Shown in pieces: positions 52,842 to 62,862 of a stretch of 64,000 bases of DNA. The stretch is taken from assembly GCA_900708905.1 (NCBI GenBank), contig CAADRB010000062.1, positions 653,309 through 717,308 of the forward strand. The letters run 5' to 3'. The notes under the pieces were generated by a model. The model did no database searches. It saw only the letters and a list, made by a program, of their open reading frames with translations, and was not told where the DNA came from. The translations under genes and the position numbers were made by a program. The stretch is from Hymenolepis diminuta (taxonomy: Eukaryota; Platyhelminthes; Cestoda; Cyclophyllidea; Hymenolepididae). Numbering within the stretch: position 1 is the stretch's first letter; each line of letters begins with the position of its first letter.

Positions 52842-53502
52842 TTACATGTAAGAAAAAAAGATTTTTCCCAAAATATTTCTTATATGTAGGATTCTTTATC
52901 TTTCACCTTTTAATTCCCTTTTATTCAAATGAATTTATTTACATTGCGGTTGTAAACGGCGGATAATACAAATCGACCTATTGGTACGAGAACGCGCGTT
53001 TTGTCTTGATATTGTGCCTGGGGTCGTTTTGTATTGCGGTGTTGTTAGGTTGTGTTTGTAACTGATGCAACGTCTTATAGAATCTAAGACTCGGTTACGG
53101 TATCCTACAGAGAAGGGCAGATTATAACAAATACTAAGTTTTATTTAATTTAACGATTATGACTGAAATTTTCAAAGTGGTTATTCAGGGGAACTTTCCG
53201 CCCACATTAGTGAAAGTGCTAACAAAACTGTTACAATCTGCTATTCTATGTAGGATACCGTAACCGACTCCTAGATTCCCTATGACATTGCACTAGCTAC
53301 GAATACAATCCAATAACTTCACAATTCAAAACGTCCCAAACCACTATATCAAAATAAGATGCACATTCTCATATCGATAGGTCGATTTATGTTATGCGCC
53401 ACTTGCAATCGTAATGTAGATAAATTTGTTCGAATGGAGAGGACTTAAGAAACTTACAAATAAGAATTATTTTGGGGAGAATATTACTTTATTATATGTA
53501 AT
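52842..53502. repeat. Large imperfect inverted repeat (foldback, MITE-like element)
   Basis: Arms 52842-53129 and 53502-53229 (about 288 and 274 bp) are reverse complements over their whole length with scattered mismatches, around a spacer of 99 bp. The best block, cggttacggtatcctaca, is identical in both arms (left 53093-53110). Other matched blocks include aaatcgacctat and the cccaaaata region near the outer ends. There is no open frame of note, so it is a non-autonomous foldback or a relic of two copies in opposite orientation. Confidence 0.85.
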
Positions 53503-54292
53503 AAAGAAAACCTGGGTAGAGTGTAGATATCTTGTGCCGAACATGTGAGAGATTCGTATTCTACCGTCGGTCCTGCTGATAAGAAGTGCCAACGGGAATA
53601 CTGAATGGAAAACAAGCACGTCAACCACTACATTAAAACTTCTGTCTGTGCTTCAGATGGAATAGAACGGACAAAGAGATGAATTTAAGTTTCATCCATC
53701 ATAGGTTCAATCTTTCTATGTATGTGATACTCTGTCTACCATCCGTAGGCGCGTTATAAGAGAAAACTATCTTCCCCTTTATGTCTAAACGGATTTATTG
53801 AATGGCTAAAATATTACTGAGGATGTGCGCTATTTTTGGAGGATTAATTGTTTTATTGTGTAAAGTAAATATCCATCTCAAACTTTCAACCGCACGCTTG
53901 TTTCAACCCTAATCACTCATAAACTACATTTCGTCATTGCCTCTAAACGCAAATAATCTTGCAGTACAAATGATCATACAGATATGTCTTCGAGGATGAC
54001 CAAAGTGAATAAAAAATTGGAGATACAGAAGTCTCACTGATTCGATATCCGCTGAGAATTCAAAAATTTGGGTCCAGTAAATGCAAGAGACAATTTATTG
54101 ACAGATAAACAAATGTTTCACAAAAGAATCTGATTAAAAAAAAGTGTCACGGACAACACATAGGAAATGCTCAACGATCACAGTTCGATACGAAATACAT
54201 CCTCAAAAGAAAGTAAAAAGAGGATAAAAGCGGAATGCATTATGAGGCCTTCTCCGATATTTTTTCCAGTAGCTCCATGAAACTAAAACAAC

Positions 54293-54314
54293 ATATATAA
54301 TATATATATATATA
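54293..54314. repeat. TA-rich microsatellite
   Basis: Alternating A/T run with one interruption (atatataatatatatatatata), about 45 bp beyond the RILPL stop codon. Confidence 0.8.
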
Positions 54315-54359
54315 ACGAATATAACGGGTAAATTAATCAGCATTACCAATCTGCAAAAT

Positions 54360-57300
54360 TTACGCGACATTATTTTTATTAATACTAAGTGTAGATACAA
54401 AATTCAATAAAACTAACAGAGATTTGATGGCTGATTTCGGTCTAGCAAACTGCGGATACATCTTTTCAAATGGCTCCTTTGGTATAGGTCCATAAACTAA
54501 TTCCCTATTAAGAGATGAAATTATGACTTTAAAACAAAATGAAATTGATATGCAGGCAATTAAAAAAAGGTAAGACTTACCCATCAGCCTTATCTGATAT
54601 GGCCTCCAATCCAGCACTGAGTTCCATCAAGCGAGCTCGAAGGTGATTTCTCTCGCAGAGGAGACTTCGAAGCCGTTCCAAGGCAAGAAGACTGTCCGAT
54701 TTCTCTGAACCATCTTTGTTGGTGGTTGCAACAGATTCTAACCCCTCACATGGTCCCAAGTGTAAGGGCATAATTGTCTCCTGTGGAGATTCAATCTACA
54801 AATACAAGACTCATACGTCCGCGTTGACTTATTTGTCAGATGATGATTTTTGTCGCTTGTTCATCCAACGATCAAAGAATTCAAAATTATTATACTCTCT
54901 TAGCTTAACTTAATTTACTGTCTTAATCACAACACAGATTTCACTCGCTCGGCGCTAATGATTATTGCATTTCCCAATTCCTACTCCTACTACTTCACAT
55001 TTTCCTTTCCCTTATACGCCGGGTCCTACTTAACTTCTCATCTTCTCACCTGGGAATAGCTGTTGTAGAATGACCGTTAGTTTTGTAAAGAGATATTTCT
55101 AATCCTCATTTGTTCAAGTTTCTGAGTAATTTTGCGGATGAAATTAGCACTACATAACTCTGAGAAAATACATTGTTGTGTAGATAAGCTCAAAAAATCA
55201 GGAGGAGTAAGGTATGATGATTTCGAAGTATTGACTGTGTAAAGATAGTGGAGACAAATTTAAAGGTAATATTTACACGCATCTAGTTCCTGGAGTATGG
55301 TCATTCTCGTTCAGTAGATGGTGTCCTCATTTGATTGATCGCTCAGGATTAACATTCTCCAGCTTATCTATAGCTTCTAGAATGCAGAAGTTGTGTAGAC
55401 CAAAGTGTATTGAATAAACCACATGAAGACACACGATGGCCCTCATGGGGAACTTGAGGTCACTGCAGAATTAAACAAAGCTCATTCAAGGACCATTTAA
55501 TTACCTTATCCCGCTAATTAAAATAAACCACTTGAGGGCACACGATGGTTCTCTACAAAGAACCTAAGGTTGCAGTAAGATCAGATACTTCAAGTGTCAC
55601 TGTGAGGTCGAGATAATTAGGTCTCAAAGATTAATGATGATCTAGGTAAAAGTTTTCGAAACGAATAGAGATCTACTACGCACCCCATAAATACTACATT
55701 ATGGTAATCGAGGATGCAAAACTTTAATACCACCGATTCAAGGGAGATTGGAGACTTAGGATTTTTTTCTTCAGCTTAAAAGAAAAGCAATACCTGCACA
55801 CGCTGACTCGAGCCAGTCTCTGTATTCCGCGGCTATCAGCTCTTAAATTTGCCCTAACTGTCAATGAACAAAGAGGGCCTCATTGTATCTAATTTTACCT
55901 GTTTCTCACAATCCGGATTGTCCTGGCTCAGTACTGACGCTTCCTCTTTCCTACCAATAACAACTACTTCATCCTTTTCCCTTCCCATTTATTCCCAATT
56001 GTCTAATGCACCCTTGTTCAAACCGGCCCTTGATCTTCTCATGCGTTAAAGGATGTTGTTTGTTGTTAGCCTTTAAGATCATTATTTATGCGAGGGGATT
56101 TCCAGCTATTTTAAATACATGCTGGTATTTGCCTGTCATTTTCAGATATTCGATTAAAAGCAGGTATATAAAACTTAGTATTAAGAATTTATAGCACTGA
56201 AAATTATCATACCTTCTGAGCAGTGACCATTTCCAGAGACAGCTCTTCGAGATTGCGTTCACAGACAGCTAGTTGGTCTTCAAGAACAGTCTGTTCAGAG
56301 CTGAGATGACTCACTTGTCGTGGAGACTTAGCTAACAGCTGTCCAGACTCTCGAGCCAACCGACAAACTTCCTCTTCAGCCTAAACTCAAAATCAGGAGA
56401 CAATATAATGAACAAATATGAAAACATTTGGCAATGTTGGCGTGGTGAAAAATAAAATATTTGAATAAAAATAAACTTTTAAATTAAAAAAACTTCCTAA
56501 GTCATTGTTATATTAAATGTAGACACTTTTCTATAAATAGTTTGACATTTTTTACCGCATCAATAGAGGCTTCTAGAAAGAGAATCTCCTGGCGCGTTTC
56601 TTTAATTTCTCGAGTTTGTTTCATTATACCAGACTTTAACAGACGAATCAATTGCAGATCTGCAGCTCGACCTTGAAAGACACAGAAAAAAATCAAGTTT
56701 GTAATATGTCAATAGATCTTAAAGAAAAACACGCTACTTATGCATTAGTAACAAATATTAATATATTATGTAGACTTGTTTACAGAAGGGGAAATTTACC
56801 TCAACTAGGAGATTCACGTCTTCTAAATTTCGATAGGCAACCTATCTAGTTCATCGAATCTAGTTCAACGTTATTGACTAAACAGACGTACGTAACTTGT
56901 CAGACTGCGATAGAACAAATTTGTCAGAGGGCCAATTAGAATATTTTAAGTAAGCATGCAAAGAATTCATGAGTTTCGTCCTTCGTGTACTGATTAATCA
57001 ATTAGCAAATAATCATTGTCGTGCTTAGGAATGGAATCTCGCCAATGCTGCAATTATTAGCTAACCAAACGGCTAAACAATTTTCACACATCCACATTCA
57101 TGTGAAAAAAACGTTTTTTCATATATAATAAAATAACCGTCGAGTTACAGGTCTTTCGCCTCTTTACACTGACCTGATCAACTGTAGTAATGATATCACC
57201 TTAGTGGGTGATGCCTAGCAATATCAAAGTGGAAACCTAGAGTACATTAATAGCCACCTCTATTTTATTACAGCCTTACAAACACGTACAATGAGTTTAA

Positions 57301-60300
57301 ATAATGATAAGAATAACCGCCAATTAATAAATATGAACAACTTTGTCTTACATGGATTATTTTGGTAAGTAACAGTTGAAAAAGTGAAAATGTCAAAATA
57401 CGTAAGAAATATCTATAAATTTTCGACACCTATCTGTACCAGTCCAGGATTAGTAGCGGATATCGTGAAAACCTCTTAATCGAAGAGAGAGAAGTAAAAA
57501 ATGTTATCTTGACTGAAAATTGCTACCCCGGTGACAACCACATCATAAACGGTAATTCTAAATATAAGTAGGAAAGTTAAATATATATGAGACAGACACT
57601 AGAAAAATTAACCAATGCACAGACAAACAATAAATCAAAACACTATGTCGGTAAAAGATATTAAAATTATTTTATCTAGAGTTTTAAATGCGTAAGCACA
57701 GGTTATCCAACTTGTACACGTGTCAAGTCATTTGTTGGCTCAAAATTGGTAGGATTATGCGTAGAATGTTATTTAAAATGTGAAAAGAGTTTTTCTGGTA
57801 ATAAACTTAAAAAACTGCCGAGTGAATTTGATTCTAATGGATCCTTTAATTACCATAAAATAAAGAAAGTTTAGCTATCTCATCTCTGCTGCTGAATGTC
57901 ATCTGAGATCCTTTTGTAGTCTCAGCTTTTGAAGAAAAGATCAATTGAAGTGGTAAGACCTGCTCTTCCTTAATAAAAATACCAGTCAACAAAGCACTGG
58001 ACAATGTAGACAAGCGCTTGCTGCTATCCAGGGCGCGAATCATGAAATTTAAATTTTGAAACGTGGGCCAGCCATTTAGTAAATCCTGTGCATCCTGAAC
58101 CCAAATATCAAATGAAGTAGGACTCTTTGATATCTTGACGTTGCTCTCAGCAGATTTTTAATCCTCTTCCCCTATGTTAGCCGATTTCAAATGCCTTCCA
58201 TAACTAAAATTGTAATTTTTTACATTACTGTGGATAAAAATAATACCGTTAAATCAAGACTAAGCTGACATAAATTATTAATCAATTACCAAACTAAAGC
58301 AATTAATCCCGGAAGAACGCTTTTTCTATAATTGGCTTGCGAAATATGGTATAACAAAAATCCCCTTGCTCTAAAAACTCGACATTCAACCTAATAACCT
58401 TCAAAACTCGACTTCAAACTATGAAGAGACACCCTCCTTGCAATGAAAACTATGTTGGAAGGGGTTAATCACCTCCGCATAAATAGTATATTTTAGGAAG
58501 ATATTCTGGTAAAGTGGAATAAATATAAAATTAAATAATCTTGGCTTAGAGTTAACCCAAAGCTGACATGATTTGAGCAGGGATAAACACACAATCTTTT
58601 TTCTTTGATTCCTATCGCGTAAGCAGAAGTTGCAGTTGTAAATTTATTAAGTTACAATGTACATTAATATCGACGAAAACTAACCCAACTTTCAGTAACC
58701 AATTCATTGTTCCTGGATTACATAAAAGATGGCAGAAACGTTTTTCAAATAATTTTCTTGCATTATATATGAGCAGGAAAAATGAGAAAAAAACAGCATT
58801 GTAATGTAGAGTGCATAGGGATTCACCCAAACTCGTTGTTAACAATCTATCATGACAACTGCAAACATCTTCAAGTACAGAAATATATTAAGAACTGTAA
58901 TTAGAAATGCTGAATGGAGAAAACTCGCCAAGCTGATGACCTTCCAGTCCATTACGAAATTCACTACAAGGTTGAAAGCAGAGAGAAACTGTAGCGGAAC
59001 GCCTTTAATAACAGAGAATAAAGAGAAGTCGTAAACCTTCGAACAAATAAACAGAAATGTGGCTGGGTAGAACGGAATAAAGCTTAATGTACCAGAATAA
59101 CAAACGACAAATTAACTAACGATCCGATGGAAAAAGAATGAGCCATAGATATAAAAAGACAAGCACGAACACGACAGATGAGAGGCTGATAAAATCGATA
59201 AGCGAAATAGGATGACATAATCGCAGGTAAAGGAAAGACCTATATTGCGTTTTCAAATCGATATTTTCACAATTAAAGTGTTTTAGAAGGGCAATTTCAT
59301 TGTGAAATTGATACATTATAAACTGAAAATAGAAACAGAAGGAAGGATCCAAACCCACTTTCTTGTTGAGTGAGCTGAAGTCTCTCTTCCGTGTGGGTCA
59401 AAAGAAAATCGACTTCCAAAGGATTGATAAGAAGAGATGGGGGACACTTGGATTGCGTCTGCTTATCTCCTCCTCGTCCCGTCACTAACTCTGAAACCGT
59501 CGTGACTTCCTCTGTCATTAAAGACGTAGACTCTGCCTGGGCATTCTCCAAATGGCACTTGAGTCGCTGATTCTCAGACTCTAATGAGGCGATTTGATCC
59601 ATCAGGTGCTGGGTCTCGTTATACCAGCTCTGTTGCATTAGGTCCAGATCCTCGTAAGAGTAAAAAAAGAACATTATGAACAAGCACATAGTACTACTCA
59701 GTCGACTAACTTTTAAAAGTAACACAGGTTCTCTATTTTTAAAGACTCAATATATGTATTAGAAGTTCTCTGCCTACTCAGACATCCAGTCTTGTTGTCT
59801 ATGTAAAACTTATTTAAAATAAATTTACAAAAAATTTATTTTTACAGGGAGAAAAAACGGATTAGACACGATTAATATATATATATATTATATATGTATC
59901 AGTATACATACATCTCCGATTTTGATGGATAAATGAGAGGTGGTTTTAAGAGCTCAGAATTTTTCTATCGATGCGAAACATTTGACCTACTTTCAATGGG
60001 GACCTGATAATTTGTCATTCATCTGTATAAACAGATAAAAATTAATGCACTAAATTAAACGTGAAAACTGGGATAAGTAATGAAAAGTTTAAAAATAGTA
60101 AAATTCATACATAACAGTAAAGTCATAGGAGAATATTTATTTTGGAAGTTCGAACGCAATAAAAACAGTAACCATAATTGAATTATTTAAATTAGATTAA
60201 GGGGACGGAAGAAACAGATATGTCTCAGAAACTGATTTTATACAGAATTGATGAATTATAGCAAAGCGAGACTTAAAGAAACCAAAGTTAACGCTAAACT

Positions 60301-60801
60301 ATAACTCTTTAAGAAATTAATAAGTCAGAAAATAGAGTAATACTATTCTTACTTCAAAGAGAAACAGAATGGGAACTTTTTATGTCCAATAAAATTTCAA
60401 TATAATCTCAGAAAGGAATTTTACAGTCAAACAAATTTTAATCAAGGGTAAACATTAGACTATTTGACTTCTGGGTTATAAAACAAATAAATCAGCAAGC
60501 GGTACAGACTCTTTCACAAAGTTATAGGATTAAAAAGTGGGAAAATTACCGTAGCAAAATCTTGAAACTCCTGCTCATTGCGTTCAGCTTTGAGTGCATC
60601 ATGCTTTTCTTGAAGCTCTTCAATCAATTTTTCAGTGTCTGACGAATAAGTGACACAAAACTCGAGCTCTTCAAGTGCATGAATAACCTTGTACATCAAA
60701 CTTTCGAAATCTTCCGAACCATATTGATCGATGAGGAGTTGCAATTCCTGACCGATTATAGATGCTGCTGAATACACGTCGGTAGTCGTACATATGCTCA
60801 T
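54360..60801 (-). CDS. RILPL1: RILP-like coiled-coil Rab effector (RILPL1/RILPL2/RILP family)
   Basis: Family members bind GTP-loaded Rabs (Rab7, Rab36, or LRRK2-phosphorylated Rab8/10) through RH2 and myosin Va or dynein partners through RH1. Exons (minus): 60801-60550, 59650-59359, 56671-56556, 56380-56213, 54795-54581, 54504-54360, in phase, 395 residues (human RILPL1 about 403). RH1 is about residues 8-80, with VYSAASIIGQELQLLIDQYG matching the family pattern VYxxASxxGxExxxLIDxYG. Coiled coil fills the middle (exons 2-4). RH2 is about 310-345: LLALERLRSLLCERNHLRAR. Then VYGPIPKEPFEKMYP and SAIKSLLVLL resemble the conserved RILPL end. Introns: 899, 2687, 175, 1417, 76 bp. The ATG at 60801 follows an acceptor-like ctcatag, so a 5' UTR intron or trans-splicing is likely. 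Which of RILP, RILPL1 or RILPL2 it represents cannot be settled by eye. Confidence 0.87.
54796..56212 (-). other. RILPL intron 4, with a 109-bp tandem duplication
   Basis: 1.4-kb intron. Apart from the degenerate tandem repeat at about 55413-55630, no feature was recognised. The open frames at 55864-56194 lack support. Confidence 0.6.
55413..55630 (+). repeat. Degenerate tandem repeat, two units of about 109 bp
   Basis: aataaaccacatgaagacacacgatgg at 55413 recurs as aataaaccacttgagggcacacgatgg at 55522. Similarity continues into gaacttgaggtcactgcag versus gaacctaaggttgcag. It lies in RILPL intron 4. Confidence 0.7.
56672..59358 (-). other. RILPL intron 2 (2.7 kb), containing a repeat-family copy
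   Basis: Largest intron of the gene. It contains the diverged interspersed repeat at 57871-58255, which produces the open frame at 57846-58043. Nothing else was recognised. Confidence 0.65.
57871..58255 (+). repeat. Diverged longer copy of the 300-bp interspersed repeat family
   Basis: Aligns with 33791-34090 over its whole length: cttgctgctatccagggcg, gaatcatgaaatttaaattttg and ttacattactgtggataaa correspond to cttgctacaatccaggcga, gattcgtgaaatttgaattttg and tgtattactgtgggtaat. It also extends left, matching sequence beyond the right arm (36241-36290). On the minus strand it holds a 65-codon open frame (57846-58043) with pieces such as SKRLSTLSSALLTGI and EEQVLPLQLIFSSK. Confidence 0.75.
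59651..60549 (-). other. RILPL intron 1 (0.9 kb)
   Basis: A+T-rich intron with a TA run near 59873-59896. Nothing else was recognised. Confidence 0.7.
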
Positions 60802-61338
60802 TCTATGAGTTACAACAAAATACATAAATTTTCTGTTTATAAGCGATGAACGACACAATAAATGAGATCAAGATGCCAAAATATTAAGAACGAAAATAAA
60901 GTGGAGATGAAATTACTTGAACACAGACCCAAATTTTGATGCGAAATAGACATCATAAATTACGGCCGAATATTTAATGACAAGACCTTGCAAGTTAGTG
61001 TGGTAAAATAAAATACATTTTAAGTTGTAAAACGATGGTTAGAACAAATAAGTTTGCTGGAATAAACTCACAAAAGTTGATAAATTATTAAAAAAAATAT
61101 ATGTTCTATTATATCTACTTGTCATTGAATTAGCTGCCATAGAAGACAAATAGGTATAAATAAGATTTCACAATCGCATTACAATGAAGCACACTCTCTG
61201 AATAAAAGGAAATACTTCACGCTTTACCTATCCAAATATTAAAGACCTTAATTTGATTATCTATCTATTGGTTCTACAAGTTGATATTTCAGCCTGACCT
61301 TATTAGCAAAAACTTCAATTGCTATTCGCTGTCTTATA
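60802..61338. promoter_or_regulatory. Putative bidirectional promoter between RILPL and NUDCD1
   Basis: Only 537 bp separate the two divergent start codons, so both 5' UTRs and promoters must share this interval, unless 5' UTR introns are involved. It is strongly A+T-rich. No specific promoter element can be named with confidence. Confidence 0.5.
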
Positions 61339-62862
61339 ATGAATTCGTCCCTTCATCCTAATTGGGATCTACTCGACCCAAATTTCCAATCATACAAACT
61401 TTCACTTAAAAAGGGTTTCATTATTACCACATTGGATAATGAAGGTATTCATATCCAGTTTTCATTTTCATATAAATATTACTTTCAGGCATTGACCGAA
61501 AATCTCTTCCAGAAGGTAATTTTTCAAAGTTGAACATCTACCTTTTTTCTCTGCACAATTGTCTGTTTCAAGATAGATTTAACCCATGCCATCTTTATTA
61601 TCGAACCTCCTCGAGAAAGGTAGATTTCTGTTTACATTAACATCTTTGTTTAGATTAAAGCGTTAATAATCTCTTCACGAAAAGAAGCGTTTTCCAGTGG
61701 TGAAACTGTTTTCACTATTCCAAGCAAGAACTCCTCCGATCTATCCATGATCTACAATACATCTTTAGTGTGTTTGCATGATTATGTATTGTTGTGTACT
61801 GGTTCGAATCATGTTTATCTGTTGCATACTGGAAATAGATCTTCTGATGTCCTCTCGTTATGGAAAGTCGTTCATGAACAAACAGTTGATGTGCTTTCTA
61901 AAGTCGGTTACCTTGTTGATGCTGTTACAACTCATACTTCTGATGACAAAATGCAAATTGATTACATTCTCCTCTCTGTACATAAGTCTGGAGATGAAAA
62001 GTCGAAAGTGTATTTAGACTGGCTTACTCTATGTAAAACCGAAGATGCTTGGAGCCAAATAAGACACAGACGTCTTTCTTGCGACACTTTTCCTGATCAT
62101 GTCGCCTTTGAGGGAGATGCTGGGTCTCTGACTGTTCGTTCTACTCGACCTCTTATTCCTCTTCTTGATACTGCTAATCCTGATATCAAACCTCAGGCTT
62201 CTAAACCTCAAATTGCTATCGAGACAATGGAAGTTGAAGAAAGCAACCAAGATGTTCATTTCACTTGGGTACAGTCTCTTCCTTCAATACCAGAAGGGGA
62301 TAGTACTCTTTTAAACATTCTCGTGAAGCTTAGCGATAAACACAAGATCAGTGATCCCAAACATGGTGTTAGCGTTGTCTGTAAACCCTGTGAAGAAGTA
62401 GAAGGGGATCGTATCTTCTACCGGCTCGATCTTTCTGTCAAAACTGAAGAAAGGGATATTCAGTTATGCTCTGCTCGGTTGTTTGCGCCAGTAAAGGCTA
62501 ATGGTACAATATGGACTTATGATCGAGGGACTAATAGGCAAGGCTTAATCCATTTTACAAATAGATTGTTACTGATAACATATAAGTAACAATTCCACTT
62601 TAATCTCAGTATCGACATCGCTCTAGTTAAAGAAGAGCCAGGTACGTGGCCTCGTCTTTTTGCGTACCTTGATGAAGAAAGACGCCTAGGAGTTAAATAC
62701 GATGATGACTCTCTGCTCATTACTTCCAACGATGTTCCTGATGAACCAATGCAGAGTTGTTTCAACGTTGAACAATTGGAGGATGTTGACATGGTCCACG
62801 ATGAAGATGAAGATGCGGTATTACAGCGTATTGACGGGACAACTCTGAAGGCAATTGTTAAG
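61339..62862 (+). CDS. NUDCD1: NUDCD1 (CML66), NudC/CS-domain protein, 3' partial
   Basis: CS (p23-like) domain protein. Mammalian NUDCD1 is an Hsp90-linked co-chaperone that binds beta-propeller clients such as the COPI-associated DHX15 system. Exons: 61339-61444, 61489-61515 (27-nt microexon), 61573-61619 (47 nt), 61654-62537, 62610-62862; then a GTTAGT donor, with the rest beyond the window. Introns: 44, 57, 34 and 72 bp. The product so far is 439 codons. Landmarks: LLDPNFQSYKLSL at the N terminus (family LLDPRFEGYKLSL), HLYYRTSSRKIKALI, the CS domain from FTWVQ at about 263 to the Trp at about 347 (TIWTYDRGTNSIDIALVKE), and RIDGTTLKAIVK at the last exon end. Intron 4 appears to use a GC-AG pair (AG|GCAAGG at 62538). 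The alternative GT donor at 62568 keeps phase but adds ten residues in a conserved strand. Confidence 0.9.

Larger units (their letters stand above)
52030..54359. other. Intergenic region between CTR1 and the RILP-like gene
   Basis: 2.3 kb with the CTR1 promoter at its left end and the RILPL 3' flank at its right end. It contains the foldback element at 52842-53502 and a TA run at about 54293-54314. The open frames at 52223-52574 are A+T noise. Confidence 0.6.

Noticed and set aside
57846..58043. 65-codon minus-strand frame considered as an RILPL exon
   Set aside because: It lies inside a repeat-family copy. The RILPL exons at 59359 and 56671 already join in phase 1 without it.
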